DNA from: Chryseobacterium gleum
Lineage (GTDB): Bacteria > Bacteroidota > Bacteroidia > Flavobacteriales_D > Sanyastnellaceae
DNA length: 53,063 bases
Direction of reading: 5' to 3'
Assembly: GCA_945874695.1 (NCBI GenBank)
Contig: CAMCHP010000011.1
Location: 1-53,063 of the forward strand
Made by a program: the position numbers and the translations under genes. Positions 24,923 through 33,007 of the stretch are shown here, piece after piece. Below the pieces are notes generated by a model that did not search any database, was not told the DNA's origin, and saw only the letters and a list, made by a program, of their open reading frames with translations. The number at the start of each line of letters is the position of its first letter. The stretch's first letter is position 1.

Positions 24923-26512
24923 TTAATTTGTAGACTTATTCGATAAAATCTCGACAGAAAGTTGGACTCCTTCCTTCCCAATTAAAATCGGATTGTCGTT
25001 GATTCGACCTGTTTCAGGGCCATTCTCAAGTTTCAATACGCCACGTGGACAAACCGCTGAACAAATGCCACAACCCACACACGAAGAGCGAACAATGTTT
25101 TGACCGCGTTGGGCGTACCAACGCACATCAATGCCCATTTCACAGTAGGTTGAGCAGTTGCCACATGAAATGCACTGGCCACCATTGGTTGTGATGCGGA
25201 ATCGCGATTTAAAGCGCTGAACAAACCCCAAATAAGCAGCGAGTGGACATCCGAAACGGCACCACACCCGGTTACCCATTACCGGGTAAAAGCCAGTTCC
25301 AATAACTCCAGCAAAAACTGATCCAATAAGAAACCCATATGTTTTTTGTACGGCATAAGTATCTACTGGCCCAACTTGAGAAACCCCGCTGAAGTAAGTA
25401 TAAAGGGTGATCGCCGTCATCAATGCTGCAAACCCGAGAACACCGTGAATGATGTACCGCTCAAATTTCCAAGCCTTTACCGATTTGTCGCTCAGATGTC
25501 GGTAAGGATCACCCAACGTTTCCGCCAAGCCTCCACAACCACATACCCAACTGCAGTACCACCGTTTTCCAAAGAAATACACGAATACAGGAACAGCCAC
25601 GATAATCAAGAGTAAACCCCAGACCAGCATAAAAATACCGAGCGTTCCTTGATCAAGCATTTGGTCTAGACGCCAACTGAAGAAGAAGCTATAATCAAGC
25701 GGCCAGATGTTCTTGAAATCTTGCTGCGGCATGTTAAAACGCCCCATGATTTCGGGAATCATAAATGCAAAGGCAATCTGAAAGAAAAGAACACTGGTCG
25801 TGCGCACAACTTGATAGCGGTTGTCGCGGTACTTGATATACATCCGCACCCCCATCACGAGCATTACTGTACAATACATCAATCCATACATAAACCAGCG
25901 CGAAGCAGGCTTTCCAGAAATGAGCTGACTCACCGGATCAACAATCAAACTCCATGTTTGGGTGAGATCAGGAAAAAAGTAGAGCAAGATGTAAAAGCCG
26001 ACCAACCAAGGAAAAACAAGCCATGCAATCCACCCCCTATTCGTCGCTGCATGATGAAAAACACCATTATTTTTGATACCGGGTGGACCTAATAATATGA
26101 CTTGTGGGATGATGTACATTAAACCTCCCAATACAGCCAAGCCGAACGTGAGGAAAAGGAAGAGCATACGATGTTCAGCAACCGGACCTGAAATCATGGA
26201 AGCGCCAAGGGTAACCGCTAAATCACGCGGATTATCCCAAATTACTGAATCCCATTTGCCTTGTGCTTTTTGCACAGTGTTGTGCGACTCCACAGCCTCC
26301 TGAATTGCCGCGCTCCAAGCAACAATTCCAATCTGATCTCGTCCTTGGAACTGTGTCTGAAGTACGGGCTCAATGGCCTGCGCCGATGTGTTCGCAAGTG
26401 CCTCCGTGATGCGGCGAGCATCCGGCCGATAGGCCGAAAAAAACGGAGAAAGGGAGAATACTATTACCCCAAAACACAGCAAGAAAACACCAATCTTTTG
26501 TAAATTTTTCAT
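24923..26512 (-). CDS. NosR/NapH-like membrane 4Fe-4S protein
   Basis: Polytopic membrane iron-sulfur protein of 529 residues. Order: one N-terminal membrane segment; a periplasmic-like region (about 30-115); about six membrane segments with the NapH/NosR-type cysteine motifs CSWVCGCGG (about 330) and CRFGCPLAAYLG (about 430); then two 4Fe-4S ferredoxin clusters (CISCGNCSTYC and CVGCGICSAVCP, about 455-505). The NosR FMN domain is absent. The family moves electrons across or along the membrane. The start overlaps the stop of the upstream FAD oxidoreductase by 4 bases, so the pair probably forms an NAD(P)H-to-membrane electron path. The acceptor is unknown. A hairpin-family copy lies in frame near the N terminus. 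Confidence 0.88.
   Translation of the reverse strand: MKNLQKIGVFLLCFGVIVFSLSPFFSAYRPDARRITEALANTSAQAIEPVLQTQFQGRDQIGIVAWSAAIQEAVESHNTVQKAQGKWDSVIWDNPRDLAVTLGASMISGPVAEHRMLFLFLTFGLAVLGGLMYIIPQVILLGPPGIKNNGVFHHAATNRGWIAWLVFPWLVGFYILLYFFPDLTQTWSLIVDPVSQLISGKPASRWFMYGLMYCTVMLVMGVRMYIKYRDNRYQVVRTTSVLFFQIAFAFMIPEIMGRFNMPQQDFKNIWPLDYSFFFSWRLDQMLDQGTLGIFMLVWGLLLIIVAVPVFVYFFGKRWYCSWVCGCGGLAETLGDPYRHLSDKSVKAWKFERYIIHGVLGFAALMTAITLYTYFSGVSQVGPVDTYAVQKTYGFLIGSVFAGVIGTGFYPVMGNRVWCRFGCPLAAYLGFVQRFKSRFRITTNGGQCISCGNCSTYCEMGIDVRWYAQRGQNIVRSSCVGCGICSAVCPRGVLKLENGPETGRINDNPILIGKEGVQLSVEILSNKSTN
26419..26444 (+). repeat. Dispersed hairpin copy inside the NosR-like gene
   Basis: CATC, stem CGGCC, loop GATA, stem GGCCG, then seven A and C. 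In the minus-strand gene it encodes FFSAYRPDA. Loop variant is shared with 17919 and 12396. Confidence 0.7.
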
Positions 26513-27867
26513 GCTGTTTTACGATTTAAAATACGATACCAACTGCGTTTTTTAGGCTTCAAATTGGTCTGGTTTTGAGCGTTCCATGCAGCAATAATCT
26601 CAGGCTCCAGATTGCGGTAAAATTCAGGATTAAAATTCAGGTCGGGCAACTCACAAAGCGCATCTTCGATCGGCTTTTCCTGGCAGAGCCAACGGTCAGC
26701 TAAATCATGGCGAAGGCGAATTCCAAAGGCATGCACGCCCCGAAATATGCGCTGTTGATCATAAACTAACCGCAGCGCACGCAATCCGCTTGGGTGCTGC
26801 CAGTAGAACGATTGCAAATGTTCAACTGGCTTCGCTGGCACTTGTCCGTATATCTGGTATTCGATGTCAAAAAACTTCGCACTGTTGAACCAGTGCCCTG
26901 GCTGATAGGCTGTTTCTTGGCCGGCTAAAGTCATTCCTAAACACTCGCCCATCATTCGACCGGTGTACCAAACTGGCTCAATTGGGGCGCGATTGGGCAT
27001 GGGAGTTCTTACTTGGGCGCAGTCTCCTACCGCAAACACCGCGGCATTCGAAGTTCGCAGTGCCGCATCAACCAAAATTCCCCGGTCAATTTCTAAGCCT
27101 GAATTACGCAAAAAATCGATGTTCGGACGAACCCCAGTTGTGATTCCAACAAAGCCGCATTTAATCTCTTCACCGCGTGTGGTAATGATTGAGCTCACCT
27201 TTCGCTGCATGTCACCGCGAATTTCTTTCAGTTCGGTATTCAATAATAAACGTACGCCATGCGCCTCAAGATGCTGAACAATCAGCTGCCCTTCTTCGGG
27301 TGGCAAAACACTTCCCCAGAAATGACTTTCTCTAACCAAGAATGTTACTTTAACCCCTCTTGAGATGAGCATTTCAGCGAGTTCAACACCGATCAATCCT
27401 CCTCCAACAATAACGGCATGTTTAATTTTCGGATTGTTTTTCGCCGTTGGCGGATGGGTGTTTGCCTCCAAATTTTGGAGGTCTTGCCAAGAATATAAGC
27501 CTTGAACGCCAATTAAATTTTGACCTGGCCAATTGAAGAAATTTGGAGTTGAACCCGTTGCCAATACCAACTTGGAGTAATGAATCAGCAGCCCTGACCG
27601 CAACTTTAGGGCTTTCGATGTCAAATCAAGTGACTCAACATGCTCGAAGAGTAATTCAATTTTATTCTTAGCCCAAAAATCATCTGCATACGGTTTGACT
27701 TGTTCGGGGCCCATGTGCCCCATGTACACATACATCAATGCGGTACGCGAAAAGAAGTAAGGCGTTTCAGACGAAATAATAGTGATACGACATGCGCTGT
27801 GCTTTCGCAACGTGCGCGCTGTGGTTACGCCGGCGATCCCATTGCCGATGATGATAATGTGCTCCAT
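26509..27867 (-). CDS. NAD(P)/FAD-dependent oxidoreductase
   Basis: Two-dinucleotide-binding flavoprotein of 452 residues related to nitrite/rubredoxin/ferredoxin reductase subunits. The FAD motif IIGNGIAGVTTA begins at residue 5, the NAD(P) motif VIVGGGLIGVELAE is at about 153, and the second FAD motif VFAVGDCAQV is at about 280. The C-terminal third is family specific. No redox-active CxxxxC pair is seen, so it passes electrons to a partner, most simply the NosR-like Fe-S protein encoded next with a 4-base overlap. A TAACTTTG -7 element (27874-27881) overlaps the upstream in-frame ATG at 27876, so 27867 is the likely start and the mRNA is close to leaderless. Confidence 0.9.
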   Translation of the reverse strand: MEHIIIIGNGIAGVTTARTLRKHSACRITIISSETPYFFSRTALMYVYMGHMGPEQVKPYADDFWAKNKIELLFEHVESLDLTSKALKLRSGLLIHYSKLVLATGSTPNFFNWPGQNLIGVQGLYSWQDLQNLEANTHPPTAKNNPKIKHAVIVGGGLIGVELAEMLISRGVKVTFLVRESHFWGSVLPPEEGQLIVQHLEAHGVRLLLNTELKEIRGDMQRKVSSIITTRGEEIKCGFVGITTGVRPNIDFLRNSGLEIDRGILVDAALRTSNAAVFAVGDCAQVRTPMPNRAPIEPVWYTGRMMGECLGMTLAGQETAYQPGHWFNSAKFFDIEYQIYGQVPAKPVEHLQSFYWQHPSGLRALRLVYDQQRIFRGVHAFGIRLRHDLADRWLCQEKPIEDALCELPDLNFNPEFYRNLEPEIIAAWNAQNQTNLKPKKRSWYRILNRKTA

Positions 27868-27873
27868 TGAATT

Positions 27874-27881
27874 CAAAGTTA
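27874..27881 (-). promoter_or_regulatory. -7 promoter element of the FAD oxidoreductase operon
   Basis: TAACTTTG on the minus strand, full match, 7 bases before the ATG at 27867. It overlaps the alternative start at 27876 and so argues against that start. Confidence 0.55.
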
Positions 27882-28008
27882 TACTTTCAAACGAGTTGAT
27901 TGGTCACATCTAAATCACAATTGCGCGCTAAGTTCATTCAAATTTTTTCGTCGTTAAACCGTGTAAGAACGCGATTCGAGCAAAATTATTGGCGCTTAAC
28001 CGCTTCGT

Positions 28009-28848
28009 CTACCATTGATAGCGACGCGCAAGCGTATTGAGTAATACCCCTGCACTAACGACCACCAAACCGCTAGCGCCCAAAACACCAATTTGCTCGT
28101 TGAAGAAATATATACCGACCAACCAAGCGAGTACCGCTCCAACGTACTTAAAAGGAGTAACTACTGACGCATCTTCACGCGTAATGGCAACAGCCATTGC
28201 AATTTGAGCAATCACCGACACCACGCCAACAGCTAAACCAACCAGCCATTCTTGACCAGAAATCGCTTGCCAATGAAAAAGGCTATACCCTCCCATTAGG
28301 GGTGTTGCGATCAAATGGAAGTACATCACAATTAATACCGGATGGTCGGTAGCCTTGCATTTCACCGTTGCCATGTATGCTACGGATGCAAAGAACGCAC
28401 TTGCGATTCCAATAAAAACAAAGCTCAGCTCCACGTTTGGATCAAGGCCGTTCAAAATGACGACCCCTGCCAAAGCCATAAGCATGAATACCCATTGAAT
28501 GGGCCGAACCCGTTGTTCGAGATAAACCAAAGCTAGAATCACCGTGAAGATTGGCGATAAATACTGAATCACCGTAGCCGTTGCAAGCGGTAGATTTTGA
28601 ACCGTAAAAAAGAACAAAGTTAATCCGGCCACACCAAACACACCCCGAATGAGGAGCCATTTCCGATTGACCCCGAAAAAAGGGAAACCGCGATAAACCA
28701 CATATGTTGCACAAAGCACAAGCGAGATGAGCGAGCGCATGAACACAATTTGAGTCGTGGGCAAATAACCGATGCTTTTCACCAATGCATTAGCCGTTGT
28801 GAAGAGCACCACCGATAAGAGCATATAAAGAATCCCGTCAAGTCGCAT
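28009..28848 (-). CDS. EamA/DMT-family transporter
   Basis: Inner-membrane protein of 279 residues with ten hydrophobic segments arranged as two EamA repeats (about 5-135 and 145-275), as in the drug/metabolite transporter family. Typical phrases are LATATVIQYLSPIFTVILALVYL, ending the first repeat, and PFKYVGAVLAWLVGIYFFNEQ in the second. Substrate cannot be predicted. It stands alone, 141 bases downstream of the FAD oxidoreductase start and after the terminator of the CotH gene. Confidence 0.9.
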   Translation of the reverse strand: MRLDGILYMLLSVVLFTTANALVKSIGYLPTTQIVFMRSLISLVLCATYVVYRGFPFFGVNRKWLLIRGVFGVAGLTLFFFTVQNLPLATATVIQYLSPIFTVILALVYLEQRVRPIQWVFMLMALAGVVILNGLDPNVELSFVFIGIASAFFASVAYMATVKCKATDHPVLIVMYFHLIATPLMGGYSLFHWQAISGQEWLVGLAVGVVSVIAQIAMAVAITREDASVVTPFKYVGAVLAWLVGIYFFNEQIGVLGASGLVVVSAGVLLNTLARRYQW

Positions 28849-28870
28849 AAATACAGCCTCGTAAACAAAA

Positions 28871-28897
28871 AAATCCCCGGTGTTGAACCGGGGATTT
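28871..28897 (-). terminator. Terminator of the CotH-family gene
   Basis: Stem AAATCCCCGG / CCGGGGATTT (10 bp) with a 7-base loop. On the minus strand a run of seven T follows. Lies 16 bases past the CotH-family stop. Confidence 0.85.
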
Positions 28898-28912
28898 CAA
28901 AGCGTTTTAATG

Positions 28913-31900
28913 CTATCTGAATACTATAATATGGCCACTGTATTCGAGCGGTTCAATATCGTGGGCAGATTGCACGCGAAGTTTGTAAATGTACATTTCA
29001 TCGCGCACGAAATAATCTCCATTCTGGTGCGAGCCGTCCCACGGCTCGTTTGGATTCGTTGACTGAAACACAACCTCACCCCAGCGATTAAAAACGATCA
29101 ATTCATACGAATCAGGCATCCAAGCCGAACCGACAGGCAAGAACACGTCGTTCTTTCCGTCATTATTTGGCGTAAAGCTGTTTGGGACGTACACATTGAA
29201 AGGTTCCTGAACAAAATAAGCAACGAGTGTATCAGGGCTTGCAAAGTTGATATTGAATACAGGCGACGCTCCCCCATTTGAAATGGGGTGGTTTATTGAC
29301 TCCCAGCGATCAAAGTACCAGAAAGGTTCTTCTTGAGCTCTGAAGGTGAAATCAACACCTTGCTCCAACAAACCTGACCAAGGCAACGGATAAAGCATGG
29401 TGAAATCGCGTTGCACATTACCGCTTCCTGGTGGCTCAACGCGCACCACAACCTCATGTCGAATAATGGGGTCAAAATGCGCGACAATGGTGTCTCCTGC
29501 TTGAATGGTCATGGAATTCAAAAGTTCTTCAAGCGAACCGTCGAATGTGTTGTTCTGAGCTGACCAATTCAAGAAGTTAAACCAAGGCGCAGGAGCTGCT
29601 TCCAAATTCAAAACATTTCCAATATCGAACAATGCTAATGCGGGGTAAGGAGCCATCACTGTTCCATCTGAAAGAATGTGCCCACCATCTTCGGGCTGAA
29701 CCATAAACACGACAGGTACCGGAGGAGTTGGCGGGTTGAAGTTCGCAATAATCGTGATGTTGCCATCAGGCGAAATTGTAATATTCGGGTTTTCAGGATC
29801 TGTAAGGACCACATTTCCGTCTACAATTTCCCAATTAATGAATGAAACATTAAGCCCTGGAATGCCTGTTAAGTCGATCGGAATCCCTGCATAATAAGTC
29901 CCAGTCCATGGGATCATATCTGAGGTAATCGTGATGTTGTTCAACTGCACACTTCCAAAGCCTTCAATTAAGATAGTAACCGTAATCGCTTCCAAATCAT
30001 AGCAGTCTTCCATTGATTCCACGAGCTCATCACTGCAGCGATCTAAAATATAGTCGCGCATTGTTTGAACGTTGTTTTGCCATTCGGCATATGAACCTCC
30101 CCAACGTTCACAATGTCGTGTCATTTCAGGCTCAATAATCGCAATCAAACTATCAAGGTGAGCAACTGCAAAATCACAGCTAAATGTAGTATTCAACAGA
30201 TCTGCATAGCGATTGATGTACAAGTTTCGAAAATCTTCATTTTCAAGTAAAGCATTCCACATCAGAACGTGGCCCTGCCCTCCCGGGTCACCGAGTTCTT
30301 CTGCAAAGCACGGATCAGCGTCTGAACCTGTATTTGGAATGCCTGTGTAGTTGATGTAGTGGCCAAAAACAGCATCCAAGTCCCAAAGCACATAACGCCA
30401 CTTACGCGCAGTGCCTTCTGGGTTATTCCCCTTCCACCATGCAGTGTTCCAGTTCAACCAATCCGAAGCAACAACCCATGTATTGATCACGAAATAGTCA
30501 ATCATACTAAGAACTTCGAGCTGAGAAGTAACGTATTCATAGTTGGCTGCATCGGCCATATCATTATTCAAAACGAAATTGCGGAGGGTATTCCAATCGG
30601 CATCATTTCCATACTCTGCCCATGTTCCGCCCCACGTCTTCAGGAAGTCAATATCGTACTTCCCTTGTCCATAATAATGATCTGTAAAGCGCCAGTCATC
30701 CACTTTTTCACGAACATCATATACGCCCCAATATTCGCCGTTGACATAAAGGACACACGATTCATGAGAGCGCTCGTCGAGTACTAATCCACCAACTTGC
30801 GACAACGACTGTACGTACGAATCACGAATGTGTGCCCCACCTGAAGACGGGTAATTGTCATTGGCTGCTGCTTTGAACATATATGTCTTGAACTCATCAC
30901 GTTCAGAGATTGAGAAGAGTTCTTGATTCGTTGTTCCGCTGTATCCCATTTTGTCGCGATCAACCCAGTCGATGCCGCGTTGCGGATAAGCCCAAGAGTC
31001 GTTGCCATGTTTGTTGGTGTCTCCGACATTTTTAGAAAGTCGTTGTCCATTGGCATCAAACATCTCAAGAGCAGTCAAGGGCTCGATTTGAGTCCCATTT
31101 AGCAACGTAGGTACTTCGTCCCCTGAAATGCTAAAAATGGGCACAGTATGCTGATCATTCCCAAAGAAATAGGTCGCAAACTCCATATAGCTTGGAAGGT
31201 ATTGTGCATCGGTAGTGTATGCACGTGCCATCACGACTTGGGTTTCATCTACTTGGAATGGCCCAGTATAGAGAGCACTCGCTTGAGTCGGAAAGCTGCC
31301 GTTGGTGGTGTACCGAATTTGAGCGTTTGGATCAGCACACGTAATGGTCATTTGAAATGCACCGCCTTGGTAGCCTGCCTCTTGGCTAAACAACGGCGTT
31401 GGCACATAGCCTGAGAAAGCAGCTGAAGTGTTTGATGCTTCCATAGTGGGAGCAGTAAAAATTACCCAGTTGTTTGAACCATCTGGGAAACGGCCCGTTG
31501 AGTGCCCAACTTGAAAAGGCGAATCGATGTTGTTCACATCGATAATTGTTGCACCATCTGGAGCAACCAAAGCCACTAATTCGTTTGGTGTGGTTTGTGA
31601 AATACGAAAATTGGTATGCAGGTTATTGTTATCGAACGGGGTGTCAGGGCGAGCCGACATCCAAACACGACGAAACCCATTGGCTGGAATAGATGCCCCA
31701 GCAGGAAAAGGCCATTTGGTCAGATTATTCATGCGATCGGTCATGTAGTGACCGGTCAAATCATAGGGCGTCGCAGACGGATTGTAAAGTTCAATCCAAT
31801 CTGAACACTCGCCGAAATTGTCTTGGTACTGGTTTGGATTGAGAGCTGAACACAAATTGGTAACCATCAATTCATTGATCACTACTTGACTGCAAGCACC

Positions 31901-31948
31901 TGAAGATACAAGCACAAGAGCCAGTAAAACGAGTATATTTTTTCTCAT
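28913..31948 (-). CDS. CotH kinase family cell-surface protein with lamin-tail and gliding C-terminal domains
   Basis: Secreted protein of about 1011 residues. Signal peptide (ILVLLALVLVSSGACSQ); lamin-tail domain (about 22-170; VVINELMVTN, DWIELYNPS); chitobiase-like beta domain (about 185-260; IRYTTNGSFPT); CotH kinase-like domain (about 300-620; GVYDVREKVDDW, KWRYVLWDLDAVFG); bacterial-repeat beta domains (about 640-900); and a C-terminal CHU_C/TIGR04131 type B T9SS domain (VPNSFTPNNDGKNDVF, FNRWGEVVF). CotH in Bacillus phosphorylates spore-coat proteins; outside spores the target is unknown. The start at 31948 gives the signal peptide; an earlier in-frame ATG at 31990 would add 14 basic/Cys residues. 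Confidence 0.92.
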   Translation of the reverse strand: MRKNILVLLALVLVSSGACSQVVINELMVTNLCSALNPNQYQDNFGECSDWIELYNPSATPYDLTGHYMTDRMNNLTKWPFPAGASIPANGFRRVWMSARPDTPFDNNNLHTNFRISQTTPNELVALVAPDGATIIDVNNIDSPFQVGHSTGRFPDGSNNWVIFTAPTMEASNTSAAFSGYVPTPLFSQEAGYQGGAFQMTITCADPNAQIRYTTNGSFPTQASALYTGPFQVDETQVVMARAYTTDAQYLPSYMEFATYFFGNDQHTVPIFSISGDEVPTLLNGTQIEPLTALEMFDANGQRLSKNVGDTNKHGNDSWAYPQRGIDWVDRDKMGYSGTTNQELFSISERDEFKTYMFKAAANDNYPSSGGAHIRDSYVQSLSQVGGLVLDERSHESCVLYVNGEYWGVYDVREKVDDWRFTDHYYGQGKYDIDFLKTWGGTWAEYGNDADWNTLRNFVLNNDMADAANYEYVTSQLEVLSMIDYFVINTWVVASDWLNWNTAWWKGNNPEGTARKWRYVLWDLDAVFGHYINYTGIPNTGSDADPCFAEELGDPGGQGHVLMWNALLENEDFRNLYINRYADLLNTTFSCDFAVAHLDSLIAIIEPEMTRHCERWGGSYAEWQNNVQTMRDYILDRCSDELVESMEDCYDLEAITVTILIEGFGSVQLNNITITSDMIPWTGTYYAGIPIDLTGIPGLNVSFINWEIVDGNVVLTDPENPNITISPDGNITIIANFNPPTPPVPVVFMVQPEDGGHILSDGTVMAPYPALALFDIGNVLNLEAAPAPWFNFLNWSAQNNTFDGSLEELLNSMTIQAGDTIVAHFDPIIRHEVVVRVEPPGSGNVQRDFTMLYPLPWSGLLEQGVDFTFRAQEEPFWYFDRWESINHPISNGGASPVFNINFASPDTLVAYFVQEPFNVYVPNSFTPNNDGKNDVFLPVGSAWMPDSYELIVFNRWGEVVFQSTNPNEPWDGSHQNGDYFVRDEMYIYKLRVQSAHDIEPLEYSGHIIVFR

Positions 31949-32075
31949 AACCTTGCAGGATCTCTGACAACTAAACAACTGCTTTAACAATTTGGTTGCA
32001 TTGATTTCGTAAATTTAATAAAACTCGGGTTGGTAATTTACATGCGGAGCCCTATCGAAATCCAATTAGGATTCA

Positions 32076-32083
32076 TATTTTTG
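32076..32083 (+). promoter_or_regulatory. -7 promoter element before a 34-residue gene
   Basis: TATTTTTG, full match to TAnnTTTG, 16 bases before the ATG at 32100. It supports the small gene as a transcribed unit. Confidence 0.55.
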
Positions 32084-32099
32084 CACAAATAGATAAGCC

Positions 32100-32204
32100 A
32101 TGGGAAGTCATAAAGAAGCCGAACAGAACGAAATTGGTGGTCCAGTAGTCTTTGCGGTCGTGCTCTTAGCTATCGCGGTGACCATTATTTACTTCCTCAG
32201 CTGA
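32100..32204 (+). CDS. Small single-pass membrane protein (34 residues)
   Basis: Open frame too short for most gene callers. It begins MGSHKEAEQNEIGG, a polar head, and then has a single hydrophobic helix (PVVFAVVLLAIAVTIIYFLS) that runs to the C terminus. It is preceded by a consensus -7 element 16 bases upstream, has its own intergenic space, and its stop overlaps the 3' end of the convergent gene by 8 bases. The layout (soluble N terminus, C-terminal helix) fits a tail-anchored small membrane protein, perhaps a subunit of a membrane complex. No family was recognised. Confidence 0.6.
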   Translation: MGSHKEAEQNEIGGPVVFAVVLLAIAVTIIYFLS

Positions 32205-32880
32205 GTCGAAGTTCTGTTCTTACCAAACACAAGAAAATCTGCACTTTGGCCTTGACATAGCTCAAAGTTCGTGAACGTTTTCGTTTGTTTTCTTTCGGCT
32301 GAATGGCCGGATGCCATGTCGCATTATGATGCGCAGGCATTTGAATCCAGATGATGGCTTTCGACGACGCAGTTACAACAGCCTCAAATAATGGATATGA
32401 TCCCGTGTCTGGGGAATCAGAGATAAAGAACGCTGTACCGCGTTTCACGATCCAATGCATCAGTTCACGCTCGCCCATATCTCGGTTTGATATAACAGTC
32501 AAACGCCCACCACGCTGATAGTCAGCCAACTGAGCAATGTATTTATACTTGGTCGGGTCGTCAGAAATCAATAACACGTGCTTATTCGTGTCGGCTGCCA
32601 AATTCAAAATTACATCGACGATTAATTCAGGCCGTGCAGAGAAAACATGCTTGTGGGTTTTGAGCGACAGACATCCTGCTGTAAGACCGTCGCTCAAAAC
32701 CAATCCATCTTCTTCTTTCTTCTGAATCGTTGCGGTTAGGCGGGGCAAAAGATCCCACACGCCTCCCAATCGAACGAAAAGAGGGGCATTGTCATCCAGG
32801 TAATCTTCGATGCACAGCAAAAAATCAGTCAAACTGCCTGTGATAACTGGTATGCCGCTCCATTCAATTGTTTTTAGCAT
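32197..32880 (-). CDS. Hypothetical protein, faintly WecG/TagA/CpsF-like
   Basis: Soluble-looking protein of 227 residues. Its layout, with an early VITGSLTDFL stretch, a LVLSDGL segment and a Rossmann-like HVLLISDDP strand-turn, faintly recalls the WecG/TagA/CpsF glycosyltransferase fold, but conserved family motifs (GxxxPxQE) are not seen. The tail is strongly basic (PKENKRKRSR). I cannot assign a function. The start at 32880 is chosen because a TAGTTTTG -7 element (32899-32906) overlaps the in-frame ATG at 32901. The C-terminal part includes a hairpin-family copy (32293-32313). Confidence 0.7.
   Translation of the reverse strand: MLKTIEWSGIPVITGSLTDFLLCIEDYLDDNAPLFVRLGGVWDLLPRLTATIQKKEEDGLVLSDGLTAGCLSLKTHKHVFSARPELIVDVILNLAADTNKHVLLISDDPTKYKYIAQLADYQRGGRLTVISNRDMGERELMHWIVKRGTAFFISDSPDTGSYPLFEAVVTASSKAIIWIQMPAHHNATWHPAIQPKENKRKRSRTLSYVKAKVQIFLCLVRTELRLS
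32293..32313 (-). repeat. Dispersed hairpin copy in the hypothetical gene
   Basis: TTT, stem CGGCT, loop GAAT, stem GGCCG, GATG; one pair is a G-T wobble. In the minus-strand gene it encodes HPAIQPK, the only intragenic copy reading in the CATC orientation relative to its gene. Confidence 0.5.
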
Positions 32881-32898
32881 GTCGGGCTTGTTCTTTGA

Positions 32899-32906
32899 CA
32901 AAACTA
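32899..32906 (-). promoter_or_regulatory. -7 promoter element of the hypothetical gene
   Basis: TAGTTTTG on the minus strand, full match, 18 bases before the ATG at 32880. It covers the first base of the alternative ATG (32899-32901). Confidence 0.5.
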
Positions 32907-32940
32907 GTCAAGCATTCAAAACCAACATGTAAGATGACAG

Positions 32941-32980
32941 ACGGCATTGCTGTAAGTTGAATACCTACATACAATGCCGT
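32941..32980. repeat. Inverted repeat in the S46 peptidase - hypothetical gap
   Basis: Perfect 9-base arms ACGGCATTG (32941-32949) and CAATGCCGT (32972-32980), with inner TGTA/TACA able to extend the stem. No T tract follows on the minus strand, so it may be a weak terminator, an mRNA-stabilising 3' hairpin or a regulatory site. Confidence 0.5.
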
Positions 32981-33007
32981 TAAAATTGTTCCAGATCGAT
33001 TTATGAA

